Source: Crossaster papposus (taxonomy: Eukaryota; Echinodermata; Asteroidea; Velatida; Solasteridae). Taken from it: 64,000 nt of DNA. Under the pieces are notes generated by a model. That model was not told where the DNA came from. It was given only the letters and a program-made list of their open reading frames with translations, and did not search any database. The stretch is from positions 496,001-560,000 of the forward strand of contig JBAIAA010000244.1 in NCBI GenBank assembly GCA_037893245.1, read 5' to 3'. The position numbers and the translations under genes were made by a program. The stretch's first letter is position 1, and the number at the start of each line of letters is the position of its first letter. Below, in pieces: positions 26,477 to 38,914 of the stretch.

Positions 26477-29331
26477 AAATATGTAAAGGGAAAGAAGTGT
26501 GCATAAGAAATATGTAAAGGGAAAGAAGTGGGCATAAGAAATATGTAAAGGGAAAGAAGTGTGCATAAGAAATATGTAAAGGGAAAGAAGTGTGCATAAG
26601 AAATATGTAAAGGGAAAGAAGTGTGCATAAGAAAAATGTAAAGGGAAAGAAGTGTGCATAAGAAATATGTAAAGGGAAAGAAGTGTGCATACGAAATATG
26701 TAAAGGGAAAGAAGTGTGCATAAGAAATAAACACCTGATGTCGGAACAAGCCCTCGAGTTAAATATGTAAAGGGAAAGAAGTGTGCATAAGAAATAAACA
26801 CCTGATGTCGGAACAAGCCCTCGAGTTAAATATGTAAAGGGAAAGAAGTGTGCATAAGAAATATGTAAAGGGAAAGAAGTGTGCATAAGAAATAAACACC
26901 TGATGTCGGAACAAGCCCTCGAGTTAAATATGTAAAGGGAAAGAAGTGTGCATAAGAAATATGTAAAGGGAAAGAAGTGTGCATAAGAAATATGTAAAGG
27001 GAAAGAAGTGTGCATAAGAAATATGTAAAGGGAAAGAAGTGTGCATAAGAAATATGTAAAGGGAAAGAAGTGTGCATAAGAAATATGTAAAGGGAAAGAA
27101 GTGTGCATAAGAAATATGTAAAGGGAAAGAAGTGTGCATAAGAAATATGTAAAGGGAAAGAAGTGTGCATAAGAAATATGTAAAGGGAAAAAAGTGTGCA
27201 TAATAAATATGTAAAGGGAAAGAAGTGTGCATAAGAAATATGTAAAGGGAAAGAAGTGTGCATAAGAAATAAACACCTGATGTCGGAACAAGCCCTCGAG
27301 TTAAATATGTAAAGGGAAAGAAGTGTGCATAAGAAATATGTAAAGGGAAAGAAGTGTGCATAAGAAATATGTAAAGGGAAAGAAGTGTGCATAAGAAATA
27401 TGTAAAGGGAAAGAAGTGTGCATAAGAAATATGTAAAGGGAAAGAAGTGTGCATAAGAAATATGTAAAGGGAAATAAGTGTGCATAAGAAATATGTAAAG
27501 GGAAAGAAGTGTGCATAAGAAATATGTAAAGGGAAAGAAGTGTGCATAAGAAATATGTAAAGGGAAAGAAGTGTGCATAAGAAATATGTAAAGGGAAAGA
27601 AGTGTGCATAAGAAATATGTAAAGGGAAAGAAGTGTGCATAAGAAATATGTAAAGGGAAAGAAGTGTGCATAAGAAATATGTAAAGGGAAAGAAGTGTGC
27701 ATAAGAAATATGTAAAGGGAAAGAAGTGTGCATACGAAATATGTAAAGGGAAAGAAGTGTGCATAAGAAATAAACACCTGATGTCGGAACAAGCCCTCGA
27801 GTTAAATATGTAAAGGGAAAGAAGTGTGCATAAGAAATAAACACCTGATGTCGGAACAAGCCCTCGAGTTAAATATGTAAACGGAAAGAAGTGTGCATAA
27901 GAAATATGTAAAGGGAAAGAAGTGTGCATAAGAAATATGTAAAGGGAAAGAAGTGTGCATAAGAAATATGTAAACGGAAAGAAGTGTGCATAAGAAATAT
28001 GTAAAGGGAAAGAAGTGTGCATAAGAAATATGTAAAGGGAAAGAAGTGTGCATAAGAAATATGTAAAGGGAAAGAAGTGTGCATAAGAAATATGTAAAGG
28101 GAAAGAAGTGTGCATAAGAAATATGTAAAGGGAAAGAAGTGTGCATAAGAAATATGTAAAGGGAAAGAAGTGTGCATAAGAAATATGTAAAGGGAAAGAA
28201 GTGTGCATAAGAAATAAACACCTGATGTCGGAACAAGCCCTCGAGTTAAATATGTAAAGGGAAAGAAGTGTGCATAAGAAATATGTAAAGGGAAAGAAGT
28301 GTGCATAAGAAATAAACACCTGATGTCGGAACAAGCCCTCGAGTTAAATATGTAAAGGGAAAGAAGTGTGCATAAGAAATATGTAAAGGGAAAGAAGTGT
28401 GCATAAGAAATAAACACCTGATGTCGGAACAAGCCCTCGAGTTAAATATGTAAAGGGAAAGAAGTGTGCATAAGAAATATGTAAAGGGAAAGAAGTGTGC
28501 ATAAGAAATATGTAAAGGGAAAGAAGTGTGCATAAGAAATATGTAAAGGGAAAGAAGTGTGCATAAGAAATATGTAAAGGGAAAGAAGTGTGCATAAGAA
28601 ATATGTAAAGGGAAAGAAGTGTGCATAAGAAATATGTAAAGGGAAAGAAGTGTGCATAAGAAATATGTAAAGGGAAAGAAGTGTGCATAAGAAATATGTA
28701 AAGGGAAAGAAGTGTGCATAAGAAATAAACACCGGATGTCGGAACAAGCCCTCGAGTTAAATATGTAAAGGGAAAGAAGTGTGCATAAGAAATATGTAAA
28801 GGGAAAGAAGTGTGCATAAGAAATATGTAAAGGGAAAGAAGTGTGCATAAGAAATATGTAAAGGGAAAGAAGTGTGCATAAGAAATATGTAAAGGGAAAG
28901 AAGTGTGCATAAGAAATATGTAAAGGGAAAGAAGTGTGCATAAGAAATATGTAAAGGGAAAGAAGTGTGCATAAGAAATAAACACCTGATGTCGGAACAA
29001 GCCCTCGAGTTAAATATGTAAAGGGAAAGAAGTGTGCATAAGAAATATGTAAAGGGAAAGAAGTGTGCATAAGAAATAAACACGTGATGTCGGAACAAGC
29101 CCTCGAGTTAAATATGTAAAGGGAAAGAAGTGTGCATAAGAAATATGTAAAGGGAAAGAAGTGTGCATAAGAAATAAACACCTGATGTCGGAACAAGACC
29201 TCGAGTTAAATATGTAAAGGGAAAGAAGTGTGCATAAGAAATATGTAAAGGGAAAGAAGTGTGCATAAGAAATATGTAAAGGGAAAGAAGTGTGCATAAG
29301 AAATATGTAAAGGGAAAGAAGTGTGCATAAG
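26477..29331. repeat. Type-A array segment before gamma copy 2
   Basis: Anchors are 26749, 26816, 26914, 27291, 27792, 27859, 28236, 28334, 28432, 28747, 29000, 29098 and 29196. The element at 28747 reads CACCGGATG, that at 29098 reads CACGTGATG, and that at 29196 reads CAAGACCTCGAG. Units with GTAAACGG occur near 27,878 and 27,971, three units apart. I did not find a convincing partner for this block. Confidence 0.8.
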
Positions 29332-31726
29332 AAATAAACACCTGATGTCGGAACAAGCCCTCGAGTTAAATATGTAAAGGGAAAGAAGTGTGCATAAGAA
29401 ATAAACACCTGATGTCGGAACAAGCCCTCGAGTTAAATATGTAAAGGGAAAGAAGTGTGCATAAGAAATAAACACCTGATGTCGGAACAAGCCCTCGAGT
29501 TAAATATGTAAAGGGAAAGAAGTGTGCATAAGAAATATGTAAAGGGAAAGAAGTGTGCATAATAAATATGTAAAGGGAAAGAAGTGTGCATAAGAAATAT
29601 GTAAAGGGAAAGAAGTGTGCATAAGAAATATGTAAAGGGAAAGAAGTGTGCATAAGAAATATGTAAAGGGAAAGAAGTGTGCATAAGAAATATGTAAAGG
29701 GAAAGAAGTGTGCATAAGAAATAAACACCTGATGTCGGAACAAGCCCTCGAGTTAAATATGTAAAGGGAAAGAGGTGTGCATAAGAAATATGTAAAGGGA
29801 AAGAGAGTGTGCATAAGAAATATGTAAAGGGAAAGAAGTGTGCATAAGAAATAAACACCTGATGTCGGAACAAGCCCTCGAGTTAAATATGTAAAGGGAA
29901 AGAAGTGTGCATAAGAAATAAACACCTGATGTCGGAACAAGCCCTCGAGTTAAATATGTAAAGGGAAAGAAGTGTGCATAAGAAATATGTAAAGGGAAAG
30001 AAGTGTGCATTAGAAATATGTAAAGGGAAAGAAGTGTGCATAAGAAATATGTAAAGGGAAAGAAGTTTGCATAAGAAATATGTAAAGGGAAAGAAGTGTG
30101 CATAAGAAATAAACACCTGATGTCGGAACAAGCCCTCGAGTTTAATATGTAAAGGGAAAGAAGTGTGCATAAGAAATATGTAAAGGGAAAGAAGTGTGCA
30201 TAAGAAATATGTAAAGGGAAAGAAGTGTGCATAAGAAATATGTAAAGGGAAAGAAGTGTGCATAAGAAATAAACACCTGATGTCGGAACAAGCCCTCGAG
30301 TTAAATATGTAAAGGGAAAGAAGTGTGCATAAGAAATATGTAAAGGGAAAGAAGTGTGCATAAGAAATAAACACCTGATGTCGGAACAAGCCCTCGAGTT
30401 AAATATGTAAAGGGAAAGAAGTGTGCATAAGAAATATGTAAAGGGAAAGAAGTGTGCATAAGAAATATGTAAAGGGAAAGAAGTGTGCATAAGAAATATG
30501 TAAAGGGAAAGAAGTGTGCATAAGAAATAAACACCTGATGTCGGAACAAGCCCTCGAGTTAAATATGTAAAGGGAAAGAAGTGTGCATAAGAAATAAACA
30601 CCTGATGTCGGAACAAGCCCTCGAGTTAAATATGTAAAGGGAAAGAAGTGTGCATAAGAAATAAACACCTGATGTCGGAACAAGCCCTCGAGTTAAATAT
30701 GTAAAGGGAAAGAAGTGTGCATAAGAAATATGTAAAGGGAAAGAAGTGTGCATAAGAAATATGTAAAGGGAAAGAAGTGTGCATAAGAAATATGTAAAGG
30801 GAAAGAAGTGTGCATAAGAAATGCGTAAAGGGAAAGAAGTGTGCATAAGAAATAAACACCTGATGTCGGAACAAGCCCTCGAGTTAAATATGTAAAGGGA
30901 AAGAAGTGTGTATAAGAAATATGTAAAGGGAAAGAAGTGTGCATAAGAAATATGTAAAGGGAAAGAAGTGTGCATAAGAAATATGTAAAGGGAAAGAAGT
31001 GTGCATAAGAAATAAACACCTGATGTCGGAACAAGCCCTCGAGTTAAATATGTAAAGGGAAAGAAGTGTGCATCAGAAATAAACACCTGATGTTGGAACA
31101 AGCCCTCGAGTTAAATATGTAAAGGGAAAGAAGTGTGCATAAGAAATAAACACCTGATGTCGGAACAAGCCCTCGAGTTAAATATGTAAAGGGAAAGAAG
31201 TGTGCATAAGAAATATGTAAAGGGAAAGAAGTGTGCATAAGAAATATGTAAAGGGAAAAAAGTGTGCATAAGAAATATGTAAAGGGAAAGAAGTGTGCAT
31301 AAGAAATATGTAAAGGGAAAGAAGTGTGCATAAGAAATAAACACCTGATGTCGGAACAAGCCCTCGAGTTAAATATGTAAAGGGAAAGAAGTGTGCATAA
31401 GAAATATGTAAAGGGAAAGAAGTGTGCATAAGAAATAAACACCTGATGTCGGAACAAGCCCTCGAGTTAAATATGTAAAGGGAAAGAAGTGTGCATAAGA
31501 AATATGTAAAAGGAAATAAGTGTGCATAAGAAATATGTAAAGGGAAAGAAGTGTGCATAAGAAATATGTAAAGGGAAAGAAGTGTGCATAAGAAATAAAT
31601 ACCTGATGTCGGAACAAGCCCTCGAGTTAAATATGTAAAGGGAAAGAAGTGTGCATAAGAAATAAACACCTGATGTCGGAACAAGCCCTCGAGTTAAATA
31701 TGTAAAGGGAAAGAAGTGTGCATAAG

Positions 31727-34251
31727 AAATAAACACCTGATGTCGGAACAAGCCCTCGAGTTAAATATGTAAAGGGAAATAAGTGTGCATAAGAAATATG
31801 TAAAGGGAAAGAAGTGTGCATAAGAAATATGTAAAGGGAAAGAAGTGTGCATAAGAAATATGTAAAGGGAAAGAAGTGTGCATAAGAAATATGTAAAGAG
31901 AAAGAAGTGTGCATAAGAAATAAACACCTGATGTCGGAACAAGCCCTCGAGTTAAATATGTAAAGGGAAAGAAGTGTGCATAAGAAATATGTAAAGGGAA
32001 AGAAGTGTGCATAAGAAATATGTAAAGGGAAAGAAGTGTGCATAAGAAATATGTAAAGGGAAAGAAGTGTGCATAAGAAATATGTAAAGGGAAAGAAGTG
32101 TGCATAAGAAATAAACACCTGATGTCGGAACAAGCCCTCGAGTTAAATATGTAAAGGGAAAGAAGTGTGTATAAGAAATATGTAAAGGGAAAAAAGTGTG
32201 CATAAGAAATATGTAAAGGGAAAGAAGTGTGCATAAGAAATATGTAAAGGGAAAGAAGTGTGCATAAGAAATAAACACCTGATGTCGGAACAAGCCCTCG
32301 AGTTAAATATGTAAAGGGAAAGAAGTGTGCATCAGAAATAAACACCTGATGTTGGAACAAGCCCTCGAGTTAAATATGTAAAGGGAAAGAAGTGTGCATA
32401 AGAAATAAACACCTGATGTCGGAACAAGCCCTCGAGTTAAATATGTAAAGGGAAAGAAGTGTGCATAAGAAATATGTAAAGGGAAAGAAGTGTGCATAAG
32501 AAATATGTAAAGGGAAAGAAGTGTGCATAAGAAATATGTAAAGGGAAAGAAGTGTGCATAAGAAATATGTAAAGGGAAAGAATTGTGCATACGAAATATG
32601 TAAAGGGAAAGAAGTGTGCATAAGAAATATGTAAAGGGAAAGAATTGTGCATAAGAAATATGTAAAGGGAAAGAAGTGTGCATAAGAAATATGTAAAGGG
32701 AAAGAAGTGTGCATTAGAAATATGTAAAGGGAAAGACGTGTGCATAAGAAATATGTAAAGGGAAAGAAGTGTGCATAAGAAATATGTAAAGGGAAAGAAG
32801 TGTGCATAAGAAATATGTAAAGGGAAAGAAGTGTGCATAAGAAATATGTAAAGGGAAAGAAGTGTGCATAAGAAATATGTAAAGGGAAAGAAGTGTGCAT
32901 AAGAAATATGTAAAGGGAAAGAAGTGTGCATAAGAAATATGTAAAGGGAAAGAAGTGTGCATAAGAAATAAACACCTGATGTCGGAACAAGCCCTCGAGT
33001 TAAATATGTAAAGGGAAAGAAGTGTGCATAAGAAATAAACACCTGATGTCGGAACAAGCCCTCGAGTTAAATATGTAAAGGGAAAGAAGTGTGCATAAGA
33101 AATATGTAAAGGGAAAGAAGTGTGCATAAGAAATATGTAAAGGGAAAGAAGTGTGCATAAGAAATATGTAAAGGGAAAGAAGTGTGCATAAGAAATATGT
33201 AAAGGGAAAGAAGTGTGCATAAGAAATATGTAAAGGGAAAGAAGTGTGCATAAGAAATATGTAAAGGGAAAGAAGTGTGCATAATAAATATGTAAAGGGA
33301 AAGAAGTGTGCATAAGAAATATGTAAAGGGAAAGAAGTGTGCATAAGAAATATGTAAAGGGAAAGAAGTGTGCATAAGAAATATGTAAAGGGAAAGAAGT
33401 GTGCATAAGAAATATGTAAAGGGAAAGAAGTGTGCATAAGAAAAAAAACACCTGATGTCGGAACAAGCCCTCGAGTTAAATATGTAAAGGGAAAGAAGTG
33501 TGCATAAGAAATATGTAAAGGGAAAGAAGTGTGCATAAGAAATAAACACCTGATGTCGGAACAAGCCCTCGAGTTAAATATGTAAAGGGAAAGAAGTGTG
33601 CATAAGAAATAAACACCTGATGTCGGAACAAGCCCTCGAGTTAAATATGTAAAGGGAAAGAAGTGTGCATAAGAAATATGTAAAGGGAAAGAAGTGTGCA
33701 TAAGAAATATGTAAAGGGAAAGAAGTGTGCATAAGAAATATGTAAAGGGAAAGAAGTGTGCATAAGAAATATGTAAAGGGAAAAAAGTGTGCATAAGAAA
33801 TATGTAAAGGGAAAGAAGTGTGCATAAGAAATATGTAAAGGGAAAGAAGTGTGCATAAGAAATAAACACCTGATGTCGGAACAAGCCCTCGAGTTAAATA
33901 TGTAAAGGGAAAGAAGTGTGCATAAGAAATATGTAAAGGGAAAGAAGTGTGCATCAGAAATAAACACCTGATGTCGGAACAAGCCCTCGAGTTAAATATG
34001 TAAAGGGAAAGAAGTGTGCATAAGAAATATGTAAAGGGAAAGAAGTGTGCATAAGAAATATGTAAAGGGAAAGAAGTGTGCATAAGAAATATGTAAAGGG
34101 AAAGAAGTGTGCATAAGAAATAAACACCTGATGTCGGAACAAGCCCTCGAGTTAAATATGTAAAGGGAAAGAAGTGTGCATAAGAAATAAACACCTGATG
34201 TCGGAACAAGCCCTCGAGTTAAATATGTAAAGGGAAAGAAGTGTGCATAAG
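31727..34251. repeat. Delta copy inside gamma copy 2 (first)
   Basis: Anchors are 31751, 31942, 32133, 32293, 32360, 32427, 32990, 33057, 33466, 33564, 33631, 33884, 33982, 34142 and 34209. It carries GATGTTGG (T at 32,353) and the A-rich 36-mer start before anchor 33466. Against delta copy 1 it lacks four 31-mers and has one extra 31+36 pair near its end. Confidence 0.86.
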
Positions 34252-36602
34252 AAATAAACACCTGATGTCGGAACAAGCCCTCGAGTTAAATATGTAAAGG
34301 GAAAGAAGTGTGCATAAGAAATATGTAAAGGGAAAGAAGTGTGCATAAGAAATATGTAAAGGGAAAGAAGTGTGCATAAGAAATATGTAAAGGGAAAGAA
34401 GTGTGCATAAGAAATATGTAAAGAGAAAGAAGTGTGCATAAGAAATAAACACCTGATGTCGGAACAAGCCCTCGAGTTAAATATGTAAAGGGAAAGAAGT
34501 GTGCATAAGAAATATGTAAAGGGAAAGAAGTGTGCATAAGAAATATGTAAAGGGAAAGAAGTGTGCATAAGAAATATGTAAAGGGAAAGAAGTGTGCATA
34601 AGAAATATGTAAAGGGAAAGAAGTGTGCATAAGAAATAAACACCTGATGTCGGAACAAGCCCTCGAGTTAAATATGTAAAGGGAAAGAAGTGTGTATAAG
34701 AAATATGTAAAGGGAAAAAAGTGTGCATAAGAAATATGTAAAGGGAAAGAAGTGTGCATAAGAAATATGTAAAGGGAAAGAAGTGTGCATAAGAAATAAA
34801 CACCTGATGTCGGAACAAGCCCTCGAGTTAAATATGTAAAGGGAAAGAAGTGTGCATCAGAAATAAACACCTGATGTTGGAACAAGCCCTCGAGTTAAAT
34901 ATGTAAAGGGAAAGAAGTGTGCATAAGAAATAAACACCTGATGTCGGAACAAGCCCTCGAGTTAAATATGTAAAGGGAAAGAAGTGTGCATAAGAAATAT
35001 GTAAAGGGAAAGAAGTGTGCATAAGAAATATGTAAAGGGAAAGAAGTGTGCATAAGAAATATGTAAAGGGAAAGAAGTGTGCATAAGAAATATGTAAATG
35101 GAAAGAAGTGTGCATAAGAAATATGTAAAGGGAAAGAAGTGTGCATAAGAAATATGTAAAGGGAAAGAATTGTGCATAAGAAATATGTAAAGGGAAAGAA
35201 GTGTGCATAAGAAATATGTAAAGGGAAAGAAGTGTGCATTAGAAATATGTAAAGGGAAAGACGTGTGCATAAGAAATATGTAAAGGGAAAGAAGTGTGCA
35301 TAAGAAATATGTAAAGGGAAAGAAGTGTGCATAAGAAATATGTAAAGGGAAAGAAGTGTGCATAAGAAATATGTAAAGGGAAAGAAGTGTGAATAAGAAA
35401 TATGTAAAGGGAAAGAAGTGTGCATAAGGAATATGTAAAGGGAAAGAAGTGTGCATAAGAAATATGTAAAGGGAAAGAAGTGTGCATAAGAAATATGTAA
35501 AGGGAAAGAAGTGTGCATAAGAAATATGTAAAGGGAAAGAAGTGTGCATAAGAAATATGTAAAGGGAAAGAAGTGTGCATAAGAAATATGTAAAGGGAAA
35601 GAAGTGTGCATAAGAAATAAACACCTGATGTCGGAACAAGCCCTAGAGTTAAATATGTAAAGGGAAAGAAGTGTGCATAAGAAATAAACACCTGATGTCG
35701 GAACAAGCCCTCGAGTTAAATATGTAAAGGGAAAGAAGTGTGCATAAGAAATATGTAAAGGGAAAGAAGTGTGCATAAGAAATATGTAAAGGGAAAGAAG
35801 TGTGCATAAGAAATATGTAAAGGGAAAGAAGTGTGCATAAGAAATATGTAAAGGGAAAGAAGTGTGCATAAGAAATATGTAAAGGGAAAGAAGTGTGCAT
35901 AAGAAATATGTAAAGGGAAAGAAGTGTGCATAAGAAATATGTAAAGGGAAAGAAGTGTGCATAAGAAATATGTAAAGGGAAAGAAGTGTGCATAAGAAAT
36001 ATCTAAAGGGAAAGAAGTGTGCATAAGAAATATGTAAAGGGAAAGAAGTGTGCATAAGAAATATGTAAAGGGAAAGAAGTGTGCATAAGAAAAAAAACAC
36101 CTGATGTCGGAACAAGCCCTCGAGTTAAATATGTAAAGGGAAAGAAGTGTGCATAAGAAATATGTAAAGGGAAAGAAGTGTGCATAAGAAATATGTAAAG
36201 GGAAAGAAGTGTGCATAAGAAATATGTAAAGTGAAAGAAGTGTGCATAAGAAATATGTAAAGGGAAAGAAGTGTGCATAAGAAATATTTAAAGGGAAAGA
36301 AGTGTGCATAAGAAATATGTAAAGGGAAAGAAGTGTGCATAAGAAATAAACACCTGATGTCGGAACAAGCCCTCGAGTTAAATATGTAAAGGGAAAGAAG
36401 TGTGCATAAGAAATAAACACCTGATGTCGGAACAAGCCCTCGAGTTAAATATGTAAAGGGAAAGAAGTGTGCATAAGAAATATGTAAAGGGAAAGAAGTG
36501 TGCATAAGAAATATGTAAAGGGAAAGAAGTGTGCATAAGAAATATGTAAAGGGAAAGAAGTGTGCATAAGAAATATGTAAAGGGAAAGAAGTGTGCATAA
36601 GA
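34252..36602. repeat. Delta copy inside gamma copy 2 (second)
   Basis: Anchors are 34276, 34467, 34658, 34818, 34885, 34952, 35639, 35706, 36115, 36368, 36435 and 36626. It carries GATGTTGG (T at 34,878). The element at anchor 35639 has C to A at 35,645, which destroys CTCGAG; its partner at 20538 is intact, so this change came after the duplication. Confidence 0.86.
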
Positions 36603-36637
36603 AATAAACACCTGATGTCGGAACAAGCCCTCGAGTT

Positions 36638-37815
36638 AAATATGTAAAGGGAAAGAAGTGTGCATAAGAAATATGTAAAGGGAAAGAAGTGTGCATAAGA
36701 AATATGTAAAGGGAAAGAAGTGTGCATAAGAAATATGTAAAGGGAAAGAAGTGTGCATAAGAAATATGTAAAGGGAAAGAAGTGTGCATAAGAAATATGT
36801 AAAGGGAAAGAAGTGTGCATAAGAAATATGTAAAGGGAAAGAAGTGTGCATAAGAAATATGTAAAGGGAAAGAAGTGTGCATAAGAAATATGTAAAGGGA
36901 AAGAAGTGTGCATAAGAAATATGTAAAGGGAAAGAAGTGTGCATAAGAAATATGTAAAGGGAAAGAAGTGTGCATAAAAAATATGTAAAGGGAAAGAAGT
37001 GTGCATAAGAAATATGTAAAGGGAAAGAAGTGTGCATAAGAAATATGTAAAGGGAAAGAAGTGTGCATAAGAAATATGTAAAGGGAAAGAAGTGTGCATA
37101 AGAAATATGTAAAGGGAAAGAAGTGTGCATAAGAAATATGTAAAGGGAAAGAAGTGTGCATAAGAAATATGTAAAGGGAAAGAAGTGTGCATAAGAAATA
37201 TGTAAAGGGAAAGAAGTGTGCATAAGAAATATGTAAAGGGAAAGAAGTGTGCATAAGAAATATGTAAAGGGAAAGAAGTGTGCATAAGAAATATGTAAAG
37301 GGAAAGAAGTGTGCATAAGAAATATGTAAAGGGAAAGAAGTGTGCATAAGAAATATGTAAAGGGAAAGAAGTGTGCATAAGAAATATGTAAAGGGAAAGA
37401 AGTGTGCATAAGAAATATGTAAAGGGAAATAAGTGTGCATAAGAAATATGTAAAGGGAAAGAAGTGTGCATAAGAAATATGTAAAGGGAAAGAAGTGTGC
37501 ATAAGAAATATGTAAAGGGAAAGAAGTGTGCATAAGAAATATGTAAAGGGAAAGAAGTGTGCATAAGAAATATGTAAGGGGAAAGAAGTGTGCATGAGAA
37601 ATATGTAAAGGGAAAGAAGTGTGCATAAGAAATATGTAAAGGGAAAGAAGTGTGCATAAGAAATATGTAAAGGGAAAGAAGTGTGCATAAGAAATATGTA
37701 AGGGGAAAGAAGTGTGCATAAGAAATATGTAAAGGGAAAGAAGTGTGCATAAGAAATATGTAAAGGGAAAGAAGTGTGCATACGAAATATGTAAAGGGAA
37801 AGAAGTGTGCATAAG
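36638..37815. repeat. 31-mer run joining regions I and II
   Basis: Exactly 38 consecutive 31-mers (1,178 bp) with no 36-mer, lying between the last type-A and the first type-B element. Variants include TAAGGGG near 37,575 and 37,701, four units apart, and CATGAG near 37,594. Confidence 0.9.
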
Positions 37816-37851
37816 AAATAAACACATGATGTGGGAACAAGCCCTCGAGTT
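37816..37851. repeat. Type-B 36-mer (reference)
   Basis: First type-B element. The core reads CACATGATGTGGGAAC and the 3' half, CAAGCCCTCGAGTT, is the same as type A. Confidence 0.95.
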
Positions 37852-37913
37852 AAATATGTAAAGGGAAAGAAGTGTGCATAAGAAATATGTAAAGGGAAAG
37901 AAGTGTGCATAAG

Positions 37914-37949
37914 AAATAAACACATGATGTGGGAACAAGCCCTCGAGTT
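37914..37949. repeat. Type-B 36-mer
   Basis: Two 31-mers after the preceding element (98-bp spacing). This is one of the few closely spaced pairs in region II. Confidence 0.93.
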
Positions 37950-38878
37950 AAATATGTAAAGGGAAAGAAGTGTGCATAAGAAATATGTAAAGGGAAAGAA
38001 GTGTGCATAAGAAATATGTAAAGGGAAAGAAGTGTGCATAAGAAATATGTAAAGGGAAAGAAGTGTGCATAAGAAATATGTAAAGGGAAAGAAGTGTGCA
38101 TAAGAAATATGTAAAGGGAAAGAAGTGTGCATAAGAAATATGTAAAGGGAAAGAAGTGTGCATAAGAAATATGTAAAGGGAAAGAAGTGTGCATAAGAAA
38201 TATGTAAAGGGAAAGAAGTGTGCATAAGAAATATGTAAAGGGAAAGAAGTGTGCATAAGAAATATGTAAAGGGAAAGAAGTGTGCATAAGAAATAATAAA
38301 GGGAAAGAAGTGTGCATAAGAAATATGTAAAGGGAAAGAAGTGTGCATAAGGAATATGTAAAGGGAAATAAGTGTGCATAAGAAATATGTAAAGGAAAAG
38401 AAGTGTGCATAAGAAATATGTAAAGGGAAAGAAGTGTGCATAAGAAATATGTAAAGGGAAAGAAGTGTGCATAAGAAATATGTAAAGGGAAAGAAGTGTG
38501 CATAAGAAATATGTAAAGGGAAAGAAGTGTGCATAAGAAATATGTAAAGGGAAAGAAGTGTGCATAAGAAATATGTAAAGGGAAAGAAGTGTGCATAAGA
38601 AATATGTAAAGGAAAAGAAGTGTGCATAAGAAATATGTAAAGGGAAAGAAGTGTGCATAAGAAATATGTAAAGGGAAAGAAGTGTGCATAAGAAATATGT
38701 AAAGGGAAAGAAGTGTGCATAAGAAATATGTAAAGGGAAAGAAGTGTGCATAAGAAATATGTAAAGGGAAAGAAGTGTGCATAAGAAATATGTAAAGGGA
38801 AAGAAGTGTGCATAAGAAATATGTAAAGGGAAAGAAGTGTGCATAAGAAATATGTAAAGGGAAAGAAGTGTGCATAAG

Positions 38879-38914
38879 AAATAAACACATGATGTGGGAA
38901 CAAGCCCTCGAGTT
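38879..38914. repeat. Type-B 36-mer
   Basis: Canonical type B. The preceding run is 30 units, one of which lacks a base (AAATAATAAAG near 38,294). Confidence 0.93.

Larger units (their letters stand above)
1..36637. repeat. Region I: array dense in type-A 36-mers
   Basis: About 209 type-A 36-mers occur among about 939 31-mers, a mean spacing near 175 bp. Spacing from one 36-mer to the next is 36+31n, seen as 67, 98, 129, 160, 191, 222, 253, 284, 346, 377, 408 and up to 687 bp, with rare one-base deviations caused by indels. Elements are given below by anchor, the last base of the CAA in the 36-mer. A regular element runs from anchor-24 to anchor+11. Type A reads CACCTGATGTCGGAAC in its middle. 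The last type-A element is 36,602-36,637. Confidence 0.95.
29332..36637. repeat. Higher-order repeat gamma, copy 2 (about 7.3 kb)
   Basis: Anchors run from 29356, 29423, 29490, 29743, 29873, 29940, 30131, 30291, 30389, 30549, 30616, 30683, 30874, 31034, 31101, 31168, 31359, 31457, 31617 and 31684 into two delta copies. The offset from copy 1 is 15,157 before and 15,158 after a one-base insertion near 29,804. It then falls to 15,034 (four 31-mers lost in the long run before 32990) and rises to 15,101 (67 bp gained near 34,250). The block ends with the last type-A 36-mer of the window. Confidence 0.9.
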
